From assembly GCA_025452255.1 (NCBI GenBank), contig CP104974.1, positions 1,303,001-1,367,000 of the forward strand: DNA of 64,000 bases. Reading direction: 5' to 3'. Made by a program: the position numbers and the translations under genes. The notes beneath the pieces were generated by a model. It had not been told where the DNA came from. It ran no database searches and saw nothing but the letters and a program-made list of their open reading frames with translations. Origin of the DNA: Devosia sp. A8/3-2. Its GTDB lineage: Bacteria > Pseudomonadota > Alphaproteobacteria > Rhizobiales > Devosiaceae. Numbering within the stretch: the first letter of the stretch is position 1; every line of letters starts with the position of its first letter. Below are positions 48,265-58,670 of the stretch, one piece after another.

Positions 48265-49491
48265 CCCCCAAGCTCGACGACGCGGCGGCGCTGGACCAGC
48301 TCTTCGCGGCCGTCGCCGGAGAACAGGCGATTGGGCTGGCTGTATCCGGCGGTGCCGATAGCTCGGCGCTGCTGCTGCTGGCCCACAGCTGGGCCAGTTC
48401 GCGCTGACAATGCGCCTGCGCTGCATGTCTATTCGGTCGATCACGGCCTGCGCGAGCAAGCTGCTGCCGAAGTCAAAATGGTGCTCGCTGCCGCCAAGCG
48501 GCTGGGCATTGCCGCCACCGGTCTTAAATGGAGCGCGCCCAAGCCCGTCGCCGGCGTGCAGGAGGCGGCCCGTATTGCCCGCTACCAGTTGATCGGCGAC
48601 GCCATGGCCAAGCAGGGCATTGGCGTACTGCTCACCGCCCATCACCGCAACGATCAAGCCGAAACCGTGCTGATGCGCATGGCCCATGGCAGCGGCATCG
48701 AGGGCCTCAAGGGCATGTCGGGCATGGCCATGGTCGAAGGCATCCGCTTGCATCGCCCGCTGCTCGATATCGATCCTGCGGCTCTGCGCGCGGTGGTGGA
48801 TGCAGCGGGCCCGGTGCCCGCCGAGGACCCCTCCAACACTGACGACCATTATGAACGCGTACGCTGGCGCAAGGCCTTGCCGCAATTGGCATCCACAGGG
48901 CTCGACGCCGCCGCGCTGTCGGTTTTTGCCGAGCGCATGGCGGAAGCCGATGCGGCAATTGCCCAGATGGCCGAGAGCTGCTTTGCCGCCATGGTGCGGC
49001 TGGATGGCTTCGGCTCGGCGCGGATCGAACTGGCCGGCTTCATCGGCCTTGGCCCCGCCATTTCCGTGCGCGTACTTGGCCGGGTGCTCAATATTGTGGG
49101 CGGGCGGCAGAAGCCGCGGGCATTGGGGCAGGTCGAGCGGCTGCGCCAGTCCATCTCCGATGGTGCCCTGCCCAAATCCACCACCGTGCTGGGCTGCGTC
49201 ATCCGCCTCAAGGACGATGCCGTGGTGATCGCCCGCGAGCCGGGCCGGGCCGTACCGCGTGACGCGATTCTGTTGCCCCATGCCGAATTGGTCTGGGACG
49301 AGCGTTTCCTCATCATCAATGGCTCGGAACAAACCGATCTCACCGCCAGCGTCGCCGATTACCTGCCCCGCCACCGGCTCGAAGAATTTTTAGGCTTCAA
49401 AGTCACCGCCCCCGCCGAAGCCATCCGCACCGCCCCCATCGTCCACGACGCCGCCGGCGGCGTGCTCTCGCTCGGTGGCTGGTCGTTCTGA
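48249..49491 (+). CDS. tilS: tRNA(Ile)-lysidine synthase TilS (frameshifted near 48407)
   Basis: TilS attaches lysine to C34 of the AUA-reading tRNA-Ile, an essential modification. The PP-loop motif is AIGLAVSGGADSSALLLLAH. After a frame change near 48407 (one CG lost in GCGCTGAC) come HVYSVDHGLREQAAAEVKMV, VQEAARIARYQLIGDAM, LLTAHHRNDQAETVLMRMAH and DPSNTDDHYERVRWR, all conserved. The C-terminal part has ARIELAGFIGLGPAISVRVL and the short end domain. About 413 residues. The Tol-Pal - tilS - ftsH order is standard in rhizobia. Confidence 0.92.
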
Positions 49492-49565
49492 TGATCGCAT
49501 CAAGGTGCAATTGCTGATCGATTGAGAGGCCGGGGTTTGCTCCCAATCCCTCCTCCCCACCGCTC

Positions 49566-49645
49566 GCCCTCGGGCTCGACCCGAGGGCCACTCACGCTTG
49601 CGCCGGGTTGAGAAAAGCCCTCGGGTCAAGCCCGAGGGAGATGCG
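49566..49645. repeat. Two-armed CCCTCGGG palindromic repeat, copy 2
   Basis: Palindromes at 49567-49587 (CCCTCGGGCTCGACCCGAGGG) and 49618-49638 flank a divergent centre. Arm sequence, the 72-base total length and the trailing GAGATGCGG equal those of copy 1 at 11138-11217. Confidence 0.8.
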
Positions 49646-49892
49646 GCGGTATTGGAAGCAATGGCGGCACGCACAAATGCCCCAACCCACGCGGAGAGAT
49701 CACTTATCCAACTTATCCCCGCCCCACCCACCCCATGCCACTATCCCCTCATCACCCCGCCAGAGCGCGGTCATGACGAGTGGATGGGCTGGGTGAATGC
49801 CGTGGGTTGGAGGTCGCTCCGGCCACGCAGAGGATACGACAGCTCGCCTCATAACAAGGCAAGCTCATCCGGCCCTGCGAAAAATCCCGGCG

Positions 49893-49953
49893 CGATGGCG
49901 AGACCGACGTTTCACCATACTACCAAACCCACGAGACGCCGGTCTCGCCATCG
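49893..49953. repeat. Perfect 14-base inverted repeat upstream of ftsH
   Basis: CGATGGCGAGACCG at 49893-49906 is repeated in inverse as CGGTCTCGCCATCG at 49940-49953, with 33 bases between. There is no T-run, so it is not a typical terminator. Possible roles are a REP element or a structured leader. Confidence 0.6.
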
Positions 49954-50174
49954 TCGCTCCACCCAAAACCGCAGGCATCAGCCGGGCGGCGTATCGTCAC
50001 GCCCCTGTGGAACCTTCCGTTTCGCCACCGCGTATTAACCCAATCGCGACATTATGACTGGACGGAGCGCCCAAAGGACAGCAGGTCTTGCCCTTGTAAC
50101 GCCCCATTGCCGGACATACATTCGGCCTTACTGCTGGCTACTGCATTTGAGCCGGCTTCTCCGGGACAGGATTG

Positions 50175-52108
<1,934 letters not shown>

Positions 52109-52124
52109 ACTGGCAGAAAAATTG

Positions 52125-52157
52125 GAAAGGTCGCCGCAGGGCGGCCTTTCTGCATTT
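52125..52157 (+). terminator. Terminator-like hairpin after ftsH
   Basis: The stem GAAAGGTCGCC / GGCGGCCTTTC with a GCAG loop is followed by a weak T-rich end (TGCATTTG). It lies 17 bases after the ftsH stop. Confidence 0.6.
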
Positions 52158-52240
52158 GATCTTCACCGTTATTCCGCCGAAAAGCGCTCTTAACAGTTGA
52201 ACGATAGAATCACCGCTCGATGCGAGTGTGAGGGCAGATC

Positions 52241-53583
52241 ATGGTCAGAAAATATTTCAGTACGGACGGTATTCGTGGGCTTGCCAATGGCGCCAAGCTT
52301 ACCCCCGAACTGGCGATGAAAGTCAGCATGGCCGCCGGCACCAAATTCGTGCGCGGCGACCACCGCAATCGCGTGGTGATCGGCAAGGACACAAGACGCT
52401 CCGGCTACATGATCGAGACGGCGCTGACCGCCGGTTTCACCGCCGTGGGCATGGATGTCTACCTGCTCGGCCCGATGCCGACCCCGGCCGTTGCCATGCT
52501 GACCCGTTCGCTGCGCGCGGATCTGGGCGTCATGATCTCTGCCTCACACAATCCCTATGACGACAACGGCATCAAGCTGTTCCGCCCCGATGGCTACAAG
52601 CTCAGCGACGAGCTGGAGCTGGAAATCGAGCGGCTGATCGATAGCGATACGAGCAAGCTTCTGGCGCATGGCATGAATATCGGCCGCGCTCATCGCGACG
52701 AGGAAGCCCGCACCCGCTATATCGAATATGCCAAGCGCACGCTGCCGCGCAATGTCGACCTGTCCGGTCTGCGTGTGGTGCTCGATTGCGCCAATGGCGC
52801 CGCCTATAAGGTTGCTCCCATAGCCCTGTGGGAACTGGGTGCCGAGGTTATCACCATCGGCGTCGAGCCGGATGGCTACAATATCAATCACAAGGTGGGC
52901 TCCACCGCGCCCGACGCCGTGGCTGCCAAGGTGCGCGAAATGCGCGCCGATATCGGCATTGCGCTGGATGGCGACGCCGACCGGGTCATTATCATCGATG
53001 AAAAGGGCAATGTGGTCGATGGCGACCAGTTCATGGCCGTGATCGCCCAGAGCTGGATGGAACGCGAAATGCTGGTGGGCGGCGGGATCGTCGCCACGAT
53101 CATGTCCAATCTGGGTCTCGAACGCTATCTGGTGTCGCTGGGGCTGACCCCGGAACGCACCCGTGTCGGCGACCGCTACGTGCTCGAGGCCATGCGCGCC
53201 AAGGGCTTCAATGTGGGCGGCGAACAATCGGGCCACATCATCCTATCCGATTTTACCACGACCGGCGATGGCCTCGTCGCCGCGCTGCAATTGCTGGCCG
53301 TGCTCAAGCAACAGGAGCGCTCCATCTCGGAAATCTGCGCGTTTCGAAAAGGTTCCGCAGCTGTTGCGCAGCGTCAAATTCAAGTCCGGCAAACCGCTCC
53401 GAGCACAAGCAGGTCATCCGGGCCATTGCCGATGGCCGGGCCATGCTGGGCAAGGGCGGGCGCCCGGTCGTGCGCGCTTCGGGCACCGAGCCGGTCATCC
53501 GCGTCATGGGCGAGGCGGACGATGCCGCCTTGGTGTCGACCGTGGTCGGGCAGGTAGAGGCGGCCATCCTTCAGGTCGCCTGA
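52241..53583 (+). CDS. glmM: Phosphoglucosamine mutase GlmM (frameshifted near 53342 and 53400)
   Basis: GlmM converts glucosamine 6-phosphate to glucosamine 1-phosphate for UDP-GlcNAc and thus peptidoglycan. Motifs: [13 protein letters not shown] start, [18 protein letters not shown], the phosphoserine loop [18 protein letters not shown], the metal loop [17 protein letters not shown], and the sugar-binding [19 protein letters not shown]. The last domain needs frame changes near 53342 and 53400, giving [16 protein letters not shown] and the phosphate-binding [19 protein letters not shown]. The stop is at 53581-53583. About 447 residues. It follows ftsH, as in many bacteria. Confidence 0.94.
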
Positions 53584-53651
53584 CTTGGCAGGGGTGGGCC
53601 GACAACTGTTGTCGGGCCGGTCTCTACTGCTGTTACGGTTAAAACTTTAGG

Positions 53652-53666
53652 TTAATCGGGTTTTAA
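53652..53666. promoter_or_regulatory. CtrA-type binding box TTAA-N7-TTAA upstream of outer-membrane protein gene
   Basis: TTAA TCGGGTT TTAA matches the CtrA full-site consensus. It ends 61 bases before the ATG at 53728, a natural promoter position. Confidence 0.5.
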
Positions 53667-53727
53667 GAAAGTTGTCCGATATTTGCCAACAATCGACTCA
53701 TGTCGTGGCAACCTAAGGACGAATTTC

Positions 53728-54459
53728 ATGAACAAGCTCATCGCTGCGGTCATGGTGGCTGGAGCCGCTGTTGTGGCTGCCCCGGCACTGGCCGCGGATA
53801 TGCCCTATTATCCGCCGGTCATCGACGTTCCAGATGTGGATTACGGCGTCCGGGGCGCCTTCTACCTGCGCGGCAGCGCGGCAGGAAATGGGCTGTGGGC
53901 CAAGGAAGTCAGCCATCCCAGCGGCGTTCCGGACACGGTGTTCGCCACTGACGATTGGGGCTTCGGCTACTCGGTCGGCGCGGGCGTCGGCTATGAAACC
54001 GGCACCGGCCTGCGCTTCGACGTGACTGCCGATTATCTCGGCAACGATGAGCTGTCGACGACTATTTCCGGCTCGAACAACTTGGCCAATGGCCAGTTCA
54101 AGCTGAATCTGCGCTCCACCATCCTGCTGGCCAACGCTTATTATGACTTTGGTCTGGGCGGCGACGGTTATGGCGCTGCCGGCGGCGCCTTCGGCTATGT
54201 CGGCGCCGGTGCCGGTGTGGCGTTCAATGACGTGATCAGCCAAGGGCCGGGCCTACCCGACACGCGTGGCAACAATACCAGCTTTGCCGCTGCCGGCATG
54301 GTCGGCGTTGGCTACGATTTCGGTCAGGTCGTTGCCGATATCGGCTACCGCGCGCTCTACATCAATTCCGTCGAGAATGACGCGCCGGCCTACCCCTATA
54401 GCCTTGCCAATGTCTGGGCCCATGAAGTGCGCGGCACGGTCCGCTACCGCTTCAACTAA
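53728..54459 (+). CDS. Outer-membrane beta-barrel protein (Omp25/Omp31-like)
   Basis: ATG 53728 opens an intact 243-residue protein with a signal peptide (NKLIAAVMVAGAAVVAAPAL then AAD). The mature part has alternating strands with aromatic ends: VRGAFYLRGSAAGNG, WGFGYSVGAGVGYETGTGLR, RFDVTADYLGNDELS, LLANAYYDFGLGGDGYGAAG, VGVGYDFGQVVADIGYRALY, HEVRGTVRYRFN. This is the eight-strand pattern of the opacity/Omp25-like porin family; the C-terminal residue is Asn after Phe rather than a final Phe. A CtrA-type box lies upstream and a strong terminator downstream, so it is a single-gene unit. Confidence 0.85.
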   Translation: MNKLIAAVMVAGAAVVAAPALAADMPYYPPVIDVPDVDYGVRGAFYLRGSAAGNGLWAKEVSHPSGVPDTVFATDDWGFGYSVGAGVGYETGTGLRFDVTADYLGNDELSTTISGSNNLANGQFKLNLRSTILLANAYYDFGLGGDGYGAAGGAFGYVGAGAGVAFNDVISQGPGLPDTRGNNTSFAAAGMVGVGYDFGQVVADIGYRALYINSVENDAPAYPYSLANVWAHEVRGTVRYRFN

Positions 54460-54484
54460 GCGTCCTTTTGCATTGGCATAAGTC

Positions 54485-54514
54485 AAATCGGCGTCCTCGG
54501 GCGCCGATTTTTTT
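54485..54514 (+). terminator. Rho-independent terminator of outer-membrane protein gene
   Basis: The stem AAATCGGCG / CGCCGATTT with an eight-base loop is followed by seven Ts. Confidence 0.88.
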
Positions 54515-54564
54515 ATCCTCTGCGCCAGAATCGCCCCTACCATGCACCACAGCAGGAGGACGCT

Positions 54565-55542
54565 ATGAAGATTTTGGTGATTGGGGCGGCGGGCATGGTG
54601 GGCCGCAAATTGACGGCGGCGCTGCTGGCGGCCGGACAGGTCGGCGGCCAGCCGATCGAGAGCCCGGCGCTGGCCGATATCGTGGCGCCGGAACAGCCGG
54701 CTGCCTCTGTTCTGGTCAGCACCATCGCCACCGACCTGTCCGAGCCGGGCAGCGCCGCGCTTCTGCTCGAGGATCGGCCCGACCTGATCTTTCATCTGGC
54801 GGCGATCGTGTCGGGTGAGGCTGAAGCCGATTTCGAAAAAGGCTATCGCATCAATCTCGATGGCACGCGGCATCTGTTCGAGGCCATCCGGCTTGGCGGG
54901 TTGGCCCAGCCCTATCGCCCGCGCGTGGTGTTTACCTCCTCCATTGCCGTCTTTGGCGAACCGCTCCCAGCGGTGATCGGGGACAGCCAGGACCACACGC
55001 CCCTTACTAGCTACGGCACGCAGAAGGCGATTTGCGAGCTGCTGCTGGCCGATTATTCGCGGCGGGGTTTTCTCGACGGCGTGGGCATTCGTCTGCCCAC
55101 CATCGCCGTCCGGCCCGGCAAGCCCAACAAGGCTGCCTCCGGCTTCTTTTCGGGCATTATCCGGGAGCCGCTGGCGGGCATGGAAGCGATCCTGCCGGTC
55201 GATGACAGTGTGCGCCATTGGTTTGCCAGCCCACGGGCGGCGGTCGGTTTCCTGCTGCATGCCGCGCAGATGGATACTGCGCCTTTGGGGCAGCGGCGCA
55301 ATCTGACCATGCCGGGCCTGTCGGTCACCGTGGCCGAGCAGATCGCGGCGCTGCAGCGCGTCGCCGGTTCGGCGGCAACCGAGCTGATCCGCCGCGAGCC
55401 GGACGAGGTCGTTGCCCGGATCGTCGCCGGCTGGCCGCAAGCCTTCGACACCCAACGCGCATCGGCGCTCGGGTTTCGCGCCGAAACCAGTTTTGACGAG
55501 ATCATTCGCATTCACATCGAAGACGAGTTGCCGCCAGCTTAG
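54565..55542 (+). CDS. denD: NAD-dependent epimerase/dehydratase-type sugar dehydrogenase, D-erythronate dehydrogenase-like
   Basis: The intact 325-residue extended SDR protein has the dinucleotide motif VIGAAGMVGRKLTAALL, FHLAAIVSGEAEADFEKGYR then INLDGTRHLFEAI, VVFTSSIAVFGE, the catalytic SYGTQKAICELLL (Tyr-x-x-x-Lys) and RLPTIAVRPGKPNKAASGFF. The sequence resembles DenD, which oxidises D-erythronate in four-carbon sugar acid catabolism. The downstream kinase/decarboxylase genes of that pathway are not in the window, so the substrate stays tentative. ATG 54565 follows AGGAGGA. It is followed by a LacI regulator. Confidence 0.72.
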   Translation: MKILVIGAAGMVGRKLTAALLAAGQVGGQPIESPALADIVAPEQPAASVLVSTIATDLSEPGSAALLLEDRPDLIFHLAAIVSGEAEADFEKGYRINLDGTRHLFEAIRLGGLAQPYRPRVVFTSSIAVFGEPLPAVIGDSQDHTPLTSYGTQKAICELLLADYSRRGFLDGVGIRLPTIAVRPGKPNKAASGFFSGIIREPLAGMEAILPVDDSVRHWFASPRAAVGFLLHAAQMDTAPLGQRRNLTMPGLSVTVAEQIAALQRVAGSAATELIRREPDEVVARIVAGWPQAFDTQRASALGFRAETSFDEIIRIHIEDELPPA

Positions 55543-55577
55543 CCGGCTGAATTTGCTGATTGACGCGCTATTTCCAA

Positions 55578-55616
55578 TGAGAAAACGTTTGCGCAAGATG
55601 AGCAAACGTTTTCTCA
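55578..55616. promoter_or_regulatory. Twin LacI-type operator upstream of lacI-family gene
   Basis: A perfect 15-base inverted repeat (TGAGAAAACGTTTGC at 55578-55592; its inverse at 55602-55616) with a nine-base spacer. Each arm contains the LacI-family core AAACGTTT (55583-55590 and 55604-55611), so these look like two operators 21 bases apart, on the same face of the helix. Confidence 0.75.
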
Positions 55617-55628
55617 GCCAAAGTTGGC

Positions 55629-56630
55629 GTGTCGGGACCGGTCAAGAATAATGAACGTACGCGAATTTACGACGTGGCCGCCGCGGCGGGCGTCAGCGTA
55701 GCGACGGCTTCGCGGGCGCTGAACGATACCGGCCGCATGACCGAGGAAACGCGTGAGCGGGTCAAGCAGGTCGCGGCCCAGCTCGGCTTTCGGCCCAATG
55801 CCATGGCGCGGGGCCTGTTGGGCAAGCGCAGCTTCACCATTGGCCTATTGACCAACGACACCTATGGCCGCTTCACGCTGCCCCTGATGGCAGGCATTTC
55901 CGAAGCCCCGGTCGACCGGGGCGTGTCGGTCTTTCTCTGCACCATCGAGGATGATGCGGCGCTGGCCAAGGTGCATGTCGATGCGCTGCTAGACAAGCAG
56001 GTCGATGGCATCATCGCCTCGGGCCGGCGGGTCGACCGGCGCCTGCCGGTGGATTTAAGCAATCTGTCCGTGCCGGTCGTCTATGCCTTCACCGAGGGTC
56101 CCGATGACAGCGTGACCTTCGTGTCCGACGACGCACAGGGCTCGCGCGAGGCGGTGCAATGGCTTGTCAGCCGTGGCCGTCGCCGCATTGTCCACATTAC
56201 CGGCCCCGAAAGCTTCGCCTCGGTGCAGGTGCGGGCCCGAGCTTATCAGGCCGTGATTGGCGAGCAGGCCGAAATCCATCATGGCCAATGGAGCGAGGCC
56301 CGGGGGCACGAGGTCGTGGCCCGGCTCTGGGACGGCGCAAACACCCCGCCCGACGGCATCTTTTGCGGCAATGACCAGATCGCCCGCGGCGTGGTCGATG
56401 CCCTGCGTGAGCGGGGCGTTACTGTACCCGACGATGTTTCCGTCGTCGGCTTCGACAATTGGGAAATCATCGCCGCAGCAACCCGACCGCCCCTCACCAG
56501 CGTGGATATGAACCTGCGAGAGCTTGGCCGGGAGGCTGGGCTGACGGTTCTGGCACTGGCCGAGGGCAAAGAGGTCGCGCCCGGAATCCGGTGCCTACCC
56601 TGCCAATTGGTGCTGCGCCAGTCATGTTGA
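55629..56630 (+). CDS. LacI-family transcriptional regulator
   Basis: The intact 333-residue protein begins at GTG 55629. The DNA-binding head is RIYDVAAAAGVSVATASRAL then NDTGRMTEETRERVKQVAAQ, LGFRPNAMARGLLGKR (helix-turn-helix plus hinge). The sugar-binding part is the periplasmic-binding fold with IGLLTNDTYGRFTLPLMAGI, DGIIASGRRVD, RRRIVHITGPESFASVQVRA and PDGIFCGNDQIARGVVDAL, DVSVVGFDNWEI. It lies 13 bases after a twin operator, which suggests autoregulation, and just before the GH127 gene, its likely target. The effector is probably an arabinose-related sugar; this is inference. Confidence 0.88.
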   Translation: MSGPVKNNERTRIYDVAAAAGVSVATASRALNDTGRMTEETRERVKQVAAQLGFRPNAMARGLLGKRSFTIGLLTNDTYGRFTLPLMAGISEAPVDRGVSVFLCTIEDDAALAKVHVDALLDKQVDGIIASGRRVDRRLPVDLSNLSVPVVYAFTEGPDDSVTFVSDDAQGSREAVQWLVSRGRRRIVHITGPESFASVQVRARAYQAVIGEQAEIHHGQWSEARGHEVVARLWDGANTPPDGIFCGNDQIARGVVDALRERGVTVPDDVSVVGFDNWEIIAAATRPPLTSVDMNLRELGREAGLTVLALAEGKEVAPGIRCLPCQLVLRQSC

Positions 56631-56697
56631 GACAACGCCATATGCGCAGGCCTTTGGCCGGCGCCATCATTTGATCTAACCACCGGAAAGTCTAAAA

Positions 56698-58614
56698 ATG
56701 TCTGTTGCTCAAGATCGCCAATTCCGCCCGCTTCCCGTGCCCAGTGTCGACGTCTCCGGCTTCTGGGGCGATTGGCAGGATGCGGTGTGCGACCATACCG
56801 CCGCCACCCTGCTCGACCGGTGCGTTGAAGCCCGCATGCTCGAGCAGATCGATATCGGCGTGCCTAGCCCGGGCGTTGTCATCCCGTTCATCGGCTGGCT
56901 CGGCTCGGCGCAGATGTTCTGGGATAGCGATCTGGGCAAATCCATCGAGACCATTGCCTATTCGCTCTACCGCAAGCCCAATCGCGAACTGGAAGCCCGC
57001 GCCGACGCCATTATCGATCTCTACGAGAAGCTGCAGGAGCCGGATGGCTATCTCAATTCCTTCTTCCAGCGCATCAAGCCGGAATGGAAATGGACCAATC
57101 TGCGCGATTTCCACGAGCTCTATTGCGCCGGCCACATGATCGAGGGCGCCGTCGCCTATTATCAGGCGACCGGCAAGCGCAAATTCCTCGATATCATGTG
57201 CCGCATGGCCGATCATCTGGTGGCCCGTTTCGGCAAGGGGCCGGGCCAGTCCCCGGCTATTGCGGCCACGAGGAAGTGGAACTGGCGCTGGTGCGGCTGG
57301 CCCGCGTTACCGGTGAGCAGAAATATATGGACTCGGCCAAGTTCTTCATCGACGAGCGCGGCCAGAAGCCCAATTTCTTCATCGAGGAGGCCGAGCGGGA
57401 AGGCCGCAGCGTCAAGAGCGCGCAGCACGATACGCTGGGCTACAATCAATCCCATCTGCCGGTGCGCGAACAGACCAAGGTGGTCGGCCACGCCGTGCGC
57501 GCCATGTATCTCTATTCGGGCATGGCCGATATCGCGACCGAATATAATGACGACAGCCTCACCGACGCGCTCGAAATCCTGTGGGACGATCTGACCGGCA
57601 AGCAGATGTATGTCACCGGCGGCATCGGCCCAGCGGCCTCCAATGAGGGCTTTACCGACTATTACGACCTGCCCAATGACACGGCCTATGCCGAGACCTG
57701 CGCTTCGGTGGGCTCGGTGTTCTGGGCCAATCGCATGCTGGGGCGCGGCCCCCGACCGGCGCTATGCCGACATCATGGAACAGGCGCTTTACAATGGCGC
57801 CATTGCCGGCCTGTCGCGCGACGGCAAGACGTTCTTTTATGAAAACCCGCTCGAAAGCACCGGCAAGCATCATCGTTGGACCCGGCATACCTGCCCCTGC
57901 TGCCCTCCCAATATTGCGCGGCTGGTCGCCTCGATCGGCTCCTACATGTATGGCGTGGCCAGCGACGAGGTGGCGGTGCATCTCTATGGCGAAAGCACCG
58001 CGCGCCTGGAACTGGGCAATGGCGCCAAGGTCACGCTGAGCCAGCAGACGCAATATCCCCGGGACGGCGCCATTGGCCTCACCATCGGCGTCGACCAGCC
58101 AGTGCAATCTGCCCTATCGCTGCGCATCCCGGCCCGGGCCGGGGGCGCAACCCTCGCGGTCAACGGCGAGCGCATTGATCTCGGCGCCATCACCGAAAAG
58201 GGTTACGCCCGGGTCGAGCGGCTGTGGAAACCCGGCGATGTCGTCGCGTTGGATCTGCCGCTAGTGCCGCGTGCCCTGCGGGCCAATTCCAAGGTGCGGC
58301 AGGATGCCGGCCGGGTGGCGGTGATGCGTGGTCCGCTGGTCTATTGCCCGGAGGGCACCGACAATCCGGTGGGGCTCAATTCGATCCTTTTGGGTGACGG
58401 CCTTGGCCGCTCGGAAACGGCGGTCATTCCCGATCTCAACCGGGCGATCGCCATCGATCTGCCGGTGCTGCGCGAGGTGATTGCCTCGGACGAGCTCTAT
58501 ACCGAGCAGACGCCCGATATGGTGGCCGGGACCGCCTGATTGGTGCCCTATCATCTGTGGGACAATCGGGCCCCGGGTGACATGCTGGTCTGGTTGCGGT
58601 CGCAGCGCGGCTGA
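56698..58614 (+). CDS. GH127 beta-L-arabinofuranosidase-like protein (DUF1680; frameshifts near 57265 and 57752, in-frame TGA at 58537)
   Basis: The product is about 638 residues. The catalytic alpha/alpha-barrel contains GYLNSFFQRIKPEWKW, DFHELYCAGHMIEGAVAYYQ, VGHAVRAMYLYSGMADIA, TGGIGPAASNEGFTDYYDLP, and the zinc/nucleophile motifs AYAETCASVGSVFWANRML (Glu and Cys) and HTCPCCPPNIARLVASIG (paired Cys), exactly as in GH127 enzymes that release L-arabinofuranose. The frame changes near 57265 and 57752. A TGA at 58537-58539 is followed in frame by LVPYHLWDNRAPGDMLVWLR then SQRG and TGA at 58612-58614, the normal GH127 ending. No signal peptide: it acts in the cytoplasm on imported sugars. Confidence 0.9.
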
Positions 58615-58633
58615 AGGTCTTGCTGAAAGACAA

Positions 58634-58658
58634 TTGGCCGGCAGCGGAGCGCTGCCGG
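58634..58658 (+). repeat. Perfect hairpin after GH127 gene
   Basis: GGCCGGCAGCG / CGCTGCCGGCC with a three-base loop (GAG). There is no T-run, so termination on the plus strand is uncertain; it may shield the 3-prime ends of both convergent mRNAs. Confidence 0.6.
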
Positions 58659-58670
58659 CCACAGGCGATT

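Larger units (their letters stand above)
49492..50174. other. Long intergenic region between tilS and ftsH
   Basis: This is the largest gene-free stretch of the window. It contains copy 2 of the CCCTCGGG repeat (49566-49645) and a perfect 14-base inverted repeat at 49893-49906 and 49940-49953. The last 100 bases should hold the ftsH promoter; no confident -35/-10 pair was found. Short open frames here have no ribosome sites or family resemblance. Confidence 0.6.

Noticed and set aside
47254..49374. 706-codon open frame on the minus strand opposite cpoB and tilS
   Set aside because: It is a shadow of high-GC coding sequence. The plus strand carries clear TilS and CpoB motifs, and the minus product has no family resemblance and low-complexity His/Arg/Gly stretches.
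50080..50120. Sigma-32 promoter upstream of ftsH (CTTG...CCCCAT)
   Set aside because: Both elements can be seen, but only eight bases separate CTTGCCC from CCCCAT, too short for a sigma-32 promoter.
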